Shown here: positions 1 through 6,438 of the stretch, one piece after another
Position numbering within the stretch: position 1 is the first letter of the stretch
Layout: the number at the start of each line of letters is the position of its first letter
From: Nitrospirota bacterium
GTDB lineage: Bacteria > Nitrospirota > Thermodesulfovibrionia > Thermodesulfovibrionales > JdFR-88
Length of the DNA: 14,055 bases
NCBI GenBank assembly: GCA_021790695.1
Contig: JAJYGJ010000182.1
Span: forward strand, 1-14,055
Direction of reading: 5' to 3'
Position numbers and translations under genes: made by a program
The notes under the pieces: model-generated
Told to the model about the DNA's origin: nothing
The model's input: the letters and a program-made list of their open reading frames with translations, nothing else
The model's database searches: none

Positions 1-1407
1 CAAAGCGGCGGGGGCACCGGGTTTTCCTTTTCCCACCTGAGGCCCAAATCGGACATTGTGCGCTCCACCATGGGGGTAGCCAGCGGCCCCGTCTCTTTCA
101 TGAGGATTTACAACACCGCCACGGACGTCATAAAACAGGGCGGGGCCAGAAGGGGCGCAAACATGGGCATCCTGCGCGTCGATCATCCGGACGTGCTCGA
201 TTTCATAAAGGCCAAGAGGACGGCGGGAGAGCTTACCAATTTCAACATCTCGATAGCCGTGACCGACGCCTTCATGGACGCGCTTAAAAAAGGCGGAAGA
301 TACTGGCTTGTAAACCCCCGCACGGAGGAGCCGGTGAAAGAGGCGGACGCGGGCGAGGTCTTCGATGAGATCGTCTCCTGCGCGTGGGAGACCGGAGACC
401 CCGGGCTCATATTCATAGACGTCATAAACAGGGCCAATCCCACTCCCCGGATAGGCAGGATCGAAAGCACCAACCCCTGCGGCGAGCAGCCCCTCCTGCC
501 CAACGAGGCGTGCGTTCTGGGCTCCGTCAACCTTTCAAAATACGTGGCGTCGAGCGACGGAAAGACGAAGCTGGACTGGGGCGCGCTGGGCGCGGACGTC
601 CGGACGGCCGTGCGTTTCCTGGACGACGTGATAGACGTCAACGAATACCCGGTGCCGGAGATAGGGGCCATGCACAAGGCAAACAGAAAGATAGGCCTTG
701 GCGTGATGGGCTGGGCGGACCTGCTCATCCTCCTTGGCATCCGGTATGACAGCCCCGCCGGCCTCGACCTGGCCTCCCGGCTGATGCGTTTCATAATGGA
801 GGAGTCTCACGGGGCGTCAGCCGGTCTTGCGGCCGAGAGGGGCGCATTCCCCAATTTCGGCGGCTCGATATGGGACAAGCCCGGCGCCCCTCCGCTCAGG
901 AACGCGACTGTCACGACGATAGCGCCCACCGGCACCATATCGATAATAGCCGACTGCTCAAGCGGCATAGAGCCGATATTCAAGATAGCCTTCAAGCGCC
1001 TGGTCCTGGACGCCGAGCTTTTCGATGTAAACAGGCATTTTGTCCGCATGGCCAGGCAGCGCGGTTTCTATAGCGATGAACTTATGCAGGAGGTCATACG
1101 CAAAGGCTCGCTGAAAGGCGTAAAAGGGGTGCCGTCCGATATAAAGGAGCTTTTCAGGACGGCCCACGAGATCGTCCCCGAGGATCATATCCTCATGCAG
1201 GCCGAATTCCAGAAATATACCGACAACGCGGTCTCAAAGACGATCAACCTGCCCAGGACTTCCACAAAGGAGGATGTGGCAAAAGCATATCTTTTGGCTT
1301 ATGATAAGGGATGCAAGGGAATCACCGTCTTTCGCTACGGGACAAAAAAGAGGGGCACGCTGGTGAGGCTTACTGAGGCGACGAACCTGGCGGACCTGGT
1401 GGATTAG
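1..1407 (+). CDS. nrdJ: Adenosylcobalamin-dependent ribonucleotide reductase (class II), C-terminal part, 5' end outside window
   Basis: This enzyme reduces ribonucleotides to deoxyribonucleotides with a B12-generated thiyl radical and works without oxygen. The frame is open from base 1, so the true start lies upstream; 468 residues are visible. Seen: the active-site finger loop NPCGEQ with the thiyl cysteine at fragment residue 160 and its Asn and Glu partners at 158 and 162; a second barrel cysteine in NEACVLGSVNLS (residue 171), placed like the redox cysteine of the family; the phosphate-binding motif APTGTIS followed by SGIEPIF; and the family tail motif GCKGITVFRYG. The protein ends about 25 residues after that motif, with no C-terminal cysteine pair. 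pdxJ starts 7 nt after the stop. Family assignment is firm; the class II call rests on the PTGTIS...SGIEP and KGITVFRYG signatures. Substrate level (diphosphate or triphosphate) was not determined. Confidence 0.93.
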   Translation, partial: QSGGGTGFSFSHLRPKSDIVRSTMGVASGPVSFMRIYNTATDVIKQGGARRGANMGILRVDHPDVLDFIKAKRTAGELTNFNISIAVTDAFMDALKKGGRYWLVNPRTEEPVKEADAGEVFDEIVSCAWETGDPGLIFIDVINRANPTPRIGRIESTNPCGEQPLLPNEACVLGSVNLSKYVASSDGKTKLDWGALGADVRTAVRFLDDVIDVNEYPVPEIGAMHKANRKIGLGVMGWADLLILLGIRYDSPAGLDLASRLMRFIMEESHGASAGLAAERGAFPNFGGSIWDKPGAPPLRNATVTTIAPTGTISIIADCSSGIEPIFKIAFKRLVLDAELFDVNRHFVRMARQRGFYSDELMQEVIRKGSLKGVKGVPSDIKELFRTAHEIVPEDHILMQAEFQKYTDNAVSKTINLPRTSTKEDVAKAYLLAYDKGCKGITVFRYGTKKRGTLVRLTEATNLADLVD

Positions 1408-1414
1408 GCACACC

Positions 1415-2143
1415 GTGGCCCTTCTGGGAGTGAACGTGGACCATGTCGCCACCCTGAGGCAGGCAAGGGGCGGCCGGGAGCCGGACCCCTTAACGGGGGC
1501 CACCCTGGCCCTGCTCGGGGGGGCCGACGGCATTACCGTCCACCTCAGGGAGGACAGGCGTCACATCAACGACCGCGATTTAAGACTGATGCGGGAGCTT
1601 GTCCGCACGGAGCTCAATCTCGAAATGGCGCCCGTAAGGGAAATGGTCCGAATCGCCCTCGAAGTGAAACCGGAGATGGCCACCCTCGTGCCGGAGAAAA
1701 GGCGCGAGCTTACCACCGAAGGGGGGCTTGACGTGAAGGGGGATTGGAGGAAGCTCGCCGAGACGGTGAAAAGGCTGAAAGACGGCAATATCCGGGTAAG
1801 CCTCTTCATAGACCCTGACGAAAAAACTATTGAATGGGCCGCAAAGACGAAAGCGGACATGGTGGAACTGCATACGGGCTATTATTCGAACGCGCGCCCG
1901 GAGGCCGGGCAAAAGGAGTTGGAGAAGGTACGGGCCTCCGCGGCCCTGGCCGGAAGCGCCGGGTTCATGGTCAATGCCGGCCACGGGCTCGATTACGCGA
2001 ATGTCTGCCCGGTGGCCGCCATTCCGGGGCTGAGGGGGCTTTACATCGGCCACAGCATAGTGGGCATGGCGGTGCTAGTGGGCATGAAAGAGGCCGTCGC
2101 CCGGATGAAGGCCCTCATGGCCGGGGCCGGGGGCCGGAAATGA
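1415..2143 (+). CDS. pdxJ: Pyridoxine 5'-phosphate synthase
   Basis: PdxJ condenses 3-amino-2-oxopropyl phosphate with 1-deoxyxylulose 5-phosphate to give pyridoxine 5'-phosphate, the last ring-closing step of DXP-dependent vitamin B6 synthesis in the cytosol. The protein has 242 residues, the usual length. It opens with the family hallmark LGVNVDHVATLRQARGG (residues 4-20) and carries GITVHLREDRRHI, VELHTGYY, NAGHGLDY and the C-terminal IGHSI phosphate-binding motif of this TIM barrel. The start is GTG: the hallmark begins three residues later, and the previous gene ends 7 nt upstream. The stop overlaps the acpS start (ATGA). A pdxJ-acpS pair is also found in Escherichia coli and many Proteobacteria. 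The PLP product is the cofactor of the aminotransferase encoded at 5332-6438. Confidence 0.97.
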   Translation: MALLGVNVDHVATLRQARGGREPDPLTGATLALLGGADGITVHLREDRRHINDRDLRLMRELVRTELNLEMAPVREMVRIALEVKPEMATLVPEKRRELTTEGGLDVKGDWRKLAETVKRLKDGNIRVSLFIDPDEKTIEWAAKTKADMVELHTGYYSNARPEAGQKELEKVRASAALAGSAGFMVNAGHGLDYANVCPVAAIPGLRGLYIGHSIVGMAVLVGMKEAVARMKALMAGAGGRK

Positions 2144-2526
2144 TAAAGGGCGTCGGCGTGGACATCGTGATGACAAGGAGGCTTAAGTCCGCGGTGGACA
2201 GGTGGGGGCGGCGTTTCCTGGAGCGGGTCTTCACCGGGGCCGAGATAGCCGCCTGTTACGAGCGGGCGCGGCCGTACGCGTCCCTTGCGGTGCGCTTCGC
2301 CGCGAAAGAGGCATGCATAAAGGCTTCGGGCATCTCCGGGATATCGTTTCGGGACATAGAGGTGGCGAACCGGCAGGACGGCAGCCCGCTGATAAAAAAG
2401 GAAGGCAGGCTCGCCCGCGCCCTGGCGGAATCCGGGATTGAAATCCTGCATCTCTCCCTGAGCCACGAGGAGGAGTACGCGGTCGCCATGGTCGTGGCCG
2501 AGGGCGGCGTGGGCGCCTCAAGTTGA
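2140..2526 (+). CDS. acpS: Holo-[acyl-carrier-protein] synthase
   Basis: AcpS transfers 4'-phosphopantetheine from CoA to a serine of apo-ACP, activating ACP for fatty acid synthesis and so for acyl donors to lipid A. The protein has 128 residues, normal for the family (about 120-130). Seen: GVGVDIV at the N terminus with the Mg-binding Asp8; RFAAKEACIKA with the second metal ligand Glu57 and the neighbouring Lys56; and LSLSHEEEYAVAMVV near the C terminus. The ATG overlaps the pdxJ stop by 4 nt and is chosen because the GxGVDIV motif must lie at the very N terminus; the same frame is open upstream, but only as a shadow of pdxJ. The TGA stop overlaps the ATG of nth, suggesting translational coupling through pdxJ-acpS-nth. 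Confidence 0.95.
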   Translation: MIKGVGVDIVMTRRLKSAVDRWGRRFLERVFTGAEIAACYERARPYASLAVRFAAKEACIKASGISGISFRDIEVANRQDGSPLIKKEGRLARALAESGIEILHLSLSHEEEYAVAMVVAEGGVGASS

Positions 2527-3161
2527 TGTTTGGAAACCGCAAGCATGTGCGGGAGATAATCAAGCGGCTTGAAAAGATATATCCCCATCCGAAGACCGAG
2601 CTTAATTACAAGACCCCTTTTGAGCTTCTGGCGGCCACGATACTGTCCGCCCAGGCGACGGACGCAAGCGTAAACCGCGTTACGGAGAAACTCTTCAAAA
2701 AATATAAAAGCGTGAAGGACTTTGACGCCGCCTCGCTTGCGGAGCTTGAAAAAGACGTCGCGGGGATAAATTTCTACCGGAACAAGGCCAAAAACATAAA
2801 GGCGTGCGCGGGTATAATCCTGAAAAGATACGGAGGGGCGGTGCCGGACTCGATGGCCGCGCTGGTGGAACTGCCGGGTGTGGCCAGGAAGACGGCCAAC
2901 GTCGTTCTTTCAAACGCATTCGGAAAGGACGAGGGCATAGCGGTGGACACCCATGTGATGCGGCTCTCCCAGCGGCTGGAGTTAACCGGAAACACGGACC
3001 CCGTGAAGATAGAAAAAGACCTGATGAATATTACCCCCGGAAGCGAGTGGGGCAACCTCTCCCATATGCTCATACTCCACGGCCGCAGAGTCTGCACCGC
3101 GCGCGCCCCGAAGCACGGGGAGTGCGTGCTCTATGACATCTGCCCGTCGAATAACATCTGA
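2526..3161 (+). CDS. nth: Endonuclease III (DNA glycosylase/AP lyase)
   Basis: Nth removes oxidised pyrimidines from DNA and nicks the abasic site in base excision repair. The protein has 211 residues, like E. coli Nth. Seen: LLAATILSAQATD near the N terminus; the helix-hairpin-helix LPGVARKTANVVL with catalytic Lys122; VDTHVMRL with catalytic Asp141; and a C-terminal iron-sulfur loop. In that loop the standard C-x6-C-x2-C-x5-C appears as C190-x6-H197-x2-C200-x5-C206, so the second cysteine is histidine (codon CAC, 3114-3116). ATG 2526 is chosen because it makes the TGATG overlap with acpS; a TTG one codon upstream is also possible. Family identity is very secure; the state of the cluster is open. 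Confidence 0.95.
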   Translation: MFGNRKHVREIIKRLEKIYPHPKTELNYKTPFELLAATILSAQATDASVNRVTEKLFKKYKSVKDFDAASLAELEKDVAGINFYRNKAKNIKACAGIILKRYGGAVPDSMAALVELPGVARKTANVVLSNAFGKDEGIAVDTHVMRLSQRLELTGNTDPVKIEKDLMNITPGSEWGNLSHMLILHGRRVCTARAPKHGECVLYDICPSNNI

Positions 3162-3205
3162 GAGGAGACCCCCGGCCTCTGGAAAACAGACTGTGTGCCA
3201 CAAGG

Positions 3206-3225
3206 GTTCGAACTGAAAATCGAAC
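3206..3225. repeat. Short perfect inverted repeat after nth
   Basis: GTTCGA and TCGAAC flank an 8-nt loop in the gap between nth and the island. No T-run follows, so it is not a typical Rho-independent terminator. The TTCGAA core resembles a tRNA T-loop, but no acceptor, D or anticodon arm can be built around it. The rest of 3162-3332 holds no open frame I trust. Confidence 0.35.
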
Positions 3226-3297
3226 GCGGGTTACGCCCTCAAGCCCCCGGTTTTGAAATATGCGCGGCTCTATCAAATCGGATTGTGTTATTGCGTA

Positions 3298-3318
3298 GGG
3301 GCGCTGCTTGCTGCGCCC
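3298..3318. repeat. GC-rich palindrome at the left side of the island
   Basis: A 6-bp perfect stem (GGGCGC at 3299-3304, GCGCCC at 3313-3318) encloses TGCTTGCT and is preceded by TAG. It lies 14 nt beyond the methyltransferase stop codon. On the plus strand GCTTTTGCTT follows, a poor U-tract; on the minus strand no U-run follows. It resembles the REP-like intergenic palindromes with a variable GC-rich stem and a CTTGC loop seen in many GC-rich environmental genomes. It could also act as a weak terminator. Confidence 0.45.
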
Positions 3319-3332
3319 GCTTTTGCTTGCAG

Positions 3333-4010
3333 TTATTTATAGCCCCGTGGACTTTCCAGGAGCCTCATTTGTGGCTCAATATGCGCTCTGCGTTTTGCCA
3401 CACCGTGAAACGAGTTTTCCTCCACATTCTCATTGCCCCATTGATCCCAACCTTTTCTCGGAAATCGAGCAAAAAGTTCTAAATAAGGCCCAGGTGAACA
3501 AGCTTCTATGAGATCATAAATCTCATCCGGCTTACGGGAATGTTCACGCTTTCGGGCAGAAAGCAAATTAACTTGAGTTCTGCCTGGCTGTAATGTCCTC
3601 ATGCTGCCGCGAACCCCAAAAAGGATAACTTCCGTAACATTCCGAAAATAGAACCCTACGCCACGGCCGTCTGGCCCTCCATCTTTACGAATTTTACACC
3701 AAACTAAGTTGGACTTGTAAGTAAAACCCCATGCCTCCATCACCCTCAGGCCCTCTTGCAAGAGGGCGTTTGGAACCCACAAATAAAGATGCGACTTTGC
3801 GGCCGAGAGTTTCGGGACCGGCATTTCGATTATTTCTTTGAGTTCCATGGTTGGATAGCGAAGCAGTCGTTTGTGCTCCGGCGCCATCTTCCCGGTTCGA
3901 TTTTGGAACTGCCAGGGGGGATCAGCTAGAATCGTAGAGTATGGCCCCCGCGCTTTTGAAATTAAATCTTGTGAGGGATTAATTTGGGTAATGTTAAGCA
4001 CTTTGATCAT
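3333..4010 (-). CDS. MT-A70 family DNA N6-adenine methyltransferase
   Basis: The predicted activity is S-adenosylmethionine-dependent methylation of adenine N6 in DNA. The protein has 225 residues, a normal size for stand-alone bacterial or phage MT-A70 enzymes. Seen: the catalytic DPPW at residues 30-33 within YSTILADPPWQFQNR; then SHLYLWVPNALL and WGFTYKSNLVWCKIRKDG of the Rossmann core; TEVILFGVRG; and near the end GPYLELFARFPRKGWDQWGNE, the SAM-site region of the family. The ATG is supported by a strong Shine-Dalgarno 6 nt upstream. It follows the truncated frame at 4025-4318 by 14 nt, so the two were probably one operon. Composition differs from the neighbours, indicating transfer. Such enzymes act as orphan (phage) methylases or as parts of restriction-modification systems; no intact endonuclease gene is visible here, so the role is open. 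Confidence 0.88.
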   Translation of the reverse strand: MIKVLNITQINPSQDLISKARGPYSTILADPPWQFQNRTGKMAPEHKRLLRYPTMELKEIIEMPVPKLSAAKSHLYLWVPNALLQEGLRVMEAWGFTYKSNLVWCKIRKDGGPDGRGVGFYFRNVTEVILFGVRGSMRTLQPGRTQVNLLSARKREHSRKPDEIYDLIEACSPGPYLELFARFPRKGWDQWGNENVEENSFHGVAKRRAHIEPQMRLLESPRGYK

Positions 4011-4016
4011 GACAAA

Positions 4017-4023
4017 TCCTCCC
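4017..4023 (-). promoter_or_regulatory. Ribosome binding site of the methyltransferase
   Basis: Read on the minus strand this is GGGAGGA, ending 6 nt before the ATG at 4010. It lies immediately after the stop codon of the upstream remnant (TAA at 4025-4027), an arrangement typical of translational coupling. It fixes the methyltransferase start. Confidence 0.75.
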
Positions 4024-4024
4024 T

Positions 4025-4318
4025 TTACTCACTCACAATTCCCCTTGGCAGTCCTATTAACAATAAAGGACAAGGGTTGCCAACACCGCGTTTAACGCGA
4101 TCTTCAAGCTTACGCCAGTGAGTTGTCGCCTCACCAAACTTATCTGCCACAAAGGTATGCGCCCACCCCTTTTGGAAAGAACCCTTTGATTCCACTGCCG
4201 ACGCGTACAATTCCCGCTGACGAGGCGTAGGCGAGTAAAACTTTGAAAGCTTGTCAATGCTGTTAATGCCGTGCTTAACCGTTTGGTCCGAACGTGAACT
4301 CTTATGGCGTGGGGTGGC
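4025..4318 (-). pseudogene. 5'-truncated gene remnant, C-terminal about 97 codons (possible phage-type helicase tail)
   Basis: On the minus strand the frame reads openly from about 4318 down to a TAA at 4025-4027. No credible start or ribosome site exists at its head, where low-GC sequence meets high-GC sequence. The first residues read RHKSSRSDQTVKHGINSI, then PTPRQRELYASAVESKG, GSFQKGWAHTFVADKFGE and a C-terminal LLLIGLPRGIVSE. The composition is protein-like and the GWAxxxxxxKFG pattern recalls the C-terminal segment of phage and mobile-element DEAD/DEAH helicases; that is recollection, not a search result. The family is otherwise unrecognised. It ends 14 nt before the methyltransferase, so it was probably the upstream gene of the same unit and lost its 5' part when the island joined the lipid A operon. 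A short real gene using the TTG at 4210 (61 residues) is an alternative. Confidence 0.5.
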
Positions 4319-4344
4319 TCGCGAGAGGCCCCCCCGTGTTCCCA

Positions 4345-4362
4345 GGGGCGGCAGGCTTGCCC
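4345..4362. repeat. GC-rich palindrome-like element at the right side of the island
   Basis: GGGGCG, then GCAGGCTTGC, then CC, with GGCA/TGCC as a 4-bp stem (4350-4353 and 4358-4361). It shares AGGGGCG and a GCTTGC core with the palindrome at 3298-3318 on the other side of the island, but its right arm is incomplete. It lies between the island and the likely start of the next gene. Confidence 0.3.
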
Positions 4363-4377
4363 AAATCCTTTGTTTTA

Positions 4378-5328
4378 ATGCAAAATATCGGATGGTATCG
4401 ATTGAGGGCCCAAACGCTTAGATTCGGGGTGATAGGGGCGGGTTATCTGGGCCGGCACCATGCAAGGATATATAGCGCGCTGGCGCAGGAGACCCAACTG
4501 GAGCTTGCCGCAGTATGCGATATGGACGCCGCGCGGGCGCGGGAAGTGGCCGAGACCTACGGGACCGGATTTTTTACCGATTACCGGCAGATCCTGCCCA
4601 TGGTGGACGCGGTAAGCATCGTGACCCCGACCGCGTCTCATTACGAAGTGGCCATGGGATGCCTCCGGGCTGGCAAGGACGTACTGCTCGAAAAACCCAT
4701 CTGTGCGACCATGCGCGAGGCCGGGGAAGTCCTGGAGCTCGCCCGGGAAAAAGGACTCATATTGCAGGCCGGGCATGTAGAGAGGTACAACCCCGCCGCC
4801 GGCAAGGCCCTCTCGATGGTGGAGAGGCCGCTTTTCATAGAGGCCCAAAGGACCTCGCCGTTTCCGGAGAGGTCCCTGGACGTGGACGTCACGCTGGACA
4901 TGATGATCCATGACATAGACCTCGCGCTGAACGCGCTGGGCTGCCCGGAGGTAAGGGACATAAAGGCCGCGGGCGCCCGCATAATCACGCCCAACCTGGA
5001 CACCGCGCAGGCATGGGTGGATTTTGAAAACGACTGCTCGGCCTTTTTCAGCGTCAGCCGCGTGGCGGCGGAAAAAAAGAGGGTCATTGAATTTATCGAA
5101 AGGGGCAGGGTTGTAAAGGCCGACCTTCTGGCCGGGAAGGTCGCGCTCAAGACCCGGGACTTTGAGGGCGAGGTGGAGACCGGCCCGGCGGAGCCGCTCA
5201 GGGAGGAACTGGCGGATTTCGCAAGATGCGTGAAGACGAGGACGGCCCCGAGGGTGAGCCCGCTTGAGGCCCGGCGCGCGCTTGAGCTTGCGCTCAGGAT
5301 ATCCGAAATCATAAGGAGCGTTTCCTAA
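4378..5328 (+). CDS. gnnA: Gfo/Idh/MocA NAD-dependent dehydrogenase, probable UDP-GlcNAc 3-dehydrogenase (GnnA-like)
   Basis: GnnA oxidises the 3-hydroxyl of UDP-GlcNAc to a ketone, which GnnB transaminates; the product enters lipid A as the 3-amino sugar. With the ATG at 4378 the protein has 316 residues. Seen: the NAD-binding GVIGAGYLGRHH (17-28); the family motif LLEKPICA with the EKP lysine at 106; GHVERYNPA (132-140); and MMIHDIDLALNALG with the sugar-site histidine. The start is uncertain: a TTG at 4402 (308 residues) has a GGATGG 6 nt upstream and sits closer to the Rossmann motif, while an in-frame ATG at 4294 would add improbable sequence reading into the island. The aminotransferase begins 3 nt after the stop and lpxB follows, which favours GnnA over WbpB-type O-antigen enzymes. 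The family is secure; the exact substrate is inferred from context. Confidence 0.85.
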   Translation: MQNIGWYRLRAQTLRFGVIGAGYLGRHHARIYSALAQETQLELAAVCDMDAARAREVAETYGTGFFTDYRQILPMVDAVSIVTPTASHYEVAMGCLRAGKDVLLEKPICATMREAGEVLELAREKGLILQAGHVERYNPAAGKALSMVERPLFIEAQRTSPFPERSLDVDVTLDMMIHDIDLALNALGCPEVRDIKAAGARIITPNLDTAQAWVDFENDCSAFFSVSRVAAEKKRVIEFIERGRVVKADLLAGKVALKTRDFEGEVETGPAEPLREELADFARCVKTRTAPRVSPLEARRALELALRISEIIRSVS

Positions 5329-5331
5329 GCA

Positions 5332-6438
5332 ATGTTACCAGTCCCGATGCTTGATCTGAAAAGACAGCTTGCCGGAATCAGGGACGAGATGATCCGCGAG
5401 GTCTGCGAGGTTATAGAAAGCGGACAGTACATACTGGGCAAAAAGGTCGCCGGTTTCGAAGGGCTGGCCGCCGACTATATCGGCGTGAGGCATGCAATCG
5501 GGGTGGCCTCCGGCACGGACGCGCTATGCCTGTCGCTGAAGGCCCTAGGGACAGGACCGGGAGACGAGGTGATCACCACCCCTTTCACCTTCTTTTCCAC
5601 AATCGAGGCCATTCTCTTCCTGGGCGCGAAACCGGTCTTTGCCGACATAGACCCGGAGACCCTCAATATCGACACCTCGAAAATAGAGGAGAAGATCACG
5701 GCCCGGACAAGGGCCATCCTGCCCGTTCACCTTTTCGGGTGTCCGGCGGATATGGCAACGATAACGGAGATTGCCGGCCGCCATGGTCTGAAGATCGTCG
5801 AGGACTGCGCCCAGTCCTTCGGCGCAAGCCTGGGCGGCCGCAAGACCGGCGGTTTCGGGGACGCCGGGGCCTTCAGCTTCTATCCAAGCAAGAACCTTGG
5901 CGCTTACGGAGACGGGGGTCTTATCACGACGGACAGCGACCGGATGGCGGCGGAGATCAGGCTGCTCCGGAACCACGGCTCCGCCGGCGGTTACATCCAC
6001 GCCTCAGCCGGCTTTAACAGCAGGCTTGACGAGATACAGGCGGCGGTCCTCCTCGTGAAGCTCAAAAGGCTGGACGGCTATAACGAGCAAAGAAGGCGCA
6101 AGGCGGCCCTTTATGACAGGTTTTTTTCCGGGGCCGGGGCCGTAAAATGCCCGCCGTCCGGAGAAGAAGGCGCCTCCCTGCACGTCTATCACCAGTACAC
6201 CATACGGCATCCCCGGAGAGAGGAGGTCATGGAGAGATTGAGGGCGGAGCACATATCCTCCATGGTCTATTATCCGGTCCCCCTGCACCTTCAGCCGGCG
6301 GTGAAATTCATGGGGCACGGGCAGGGGGATTTCCCCTGCGCGGAAGATGCCTGCCGCGGGGTGCTCTCCCTGCCGATTTATCCGGAGCTTGAGGACGAGA
6401 CGATAGAGCGGATAGCGAAGATCGTCAGTAGTGTCTAA
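5332..6438 (+). CDS. gnnB: DegT/DnrJ/EryC1 PLP aminotransferase, probable UDP-3-keto-GlcNAc 3-aminotransferase (GnnB-like)
   Basis: GnnB converts the 3-keto sugar made by GnnA to UDP-2-acetamido-3-amino-2,3-dideoxyglucose, with glutamate as the usual amino donor. The protein has 368 residues, typical for the family. Seen: SGTDAL (60-65) at the cofactor phosphate; TPFTFFST; EDCAQSFGA with Asp158 placed to bind the PLP ring nitrogen; the Schiff-base Lys187 in SFYPSKNLGAYGDGG; FNSRLDEIQAA; and the C-terminal YYPVPLHLQ and LPIYPEL. ATG 5332 follows an AGGAG about 14 nt upstream; ATG 5347 (MLDLKRQ) is an alternative start close to where many homologues begin. The last bases overlap the lpxB start by 8 nt. 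Related enzymes serve O-antigen sugars, so the GnnB role depends on the lipid A context. Confidence 0.85.
   Translation: MLPVPMLDLKRQLAGIRDEMIREVCEVIESGQYILGKKVAGFEGLAADYIGVRHAIGVASGTDALCLSLKALGTGPGDEVITTPFTFFSTIEAILFLGAKPVFADIDPETLNIDTSKIEEKITARTRAILPVHLFGCPADMATITEIAGRHGLKIVEDCAQSFGASLGGRKTGGFGDAGAFSFYPSKNLGAYGDGGLITTDSDRMAAEIRLLRNHGSAGGYIHASAGFNSRLDEIQAAVLLVKLKRLDGYNEQRRRKAALYDRFFSGAGAVKCPPSGEEGASLHVYHQYTIRHPRREEVMERLRAEHISSMVYYPVPLHLQPAVKFMGHGQGDFPCAEDACRGVLSLPIYPELEDETIERIAKIVSSV

Larger units (their letters stand above)
3240..4318. mobile_element. Lower-GC accessory island (methyltransferase plus gene remnant)
   Basis: Base composition drops here: one sampled line (3601-3660) is 28/60 G+C, while neighbouring genes are clearly richer by eye, usually around 60% or more. 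Coding switches to the minus strand between plus-strand operons. The island holds one complete MT-A70 methyltransferase gene and a truncated frame upstream of it. No integrase, transposase or clear att repeats are visible, so the mode of transfer is unknown. The edges are estimates from the composition change: somewhere in 3170-3330 on the left and about 4300-4320 on the right. A phage remnant or the leftover of a defence or DNA-modification locus would both fit. Confidence 0.5.

Noticed and set aside
3190..3240. Possible tRNA or tRNA-derived attachment site (GGTTCGAAC)
   Set aside because: Only the T-loop-like core is present. No matching T stem, anticodon arm or acceptor stem can be formed on either strand, and no second copy was found at the other island edge.
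3195..3511. Plus-strand open frames across the left edge of the island
   Set aside because: They mostly overlap the methyltransferase 3' end on the opposite strand, have no ribosome site, and have no recognisable motifs.
4294..4377. Extended N terminus for the gnnA-like protein starting at ATG 4294
   Set aside because: It reads back into the island and gives sequence unlike the family before the Rossmann motif. ATG 4378 or TTG 4402 fits the usual length better.
3270..4400. Loose similarity between about 3275-3295 and 4363-4385 as flanking direct repeats
   Set aside because: It is only about 14 of 20 matches with a gap, AT-rich, and not convincing as a target-site duplication.
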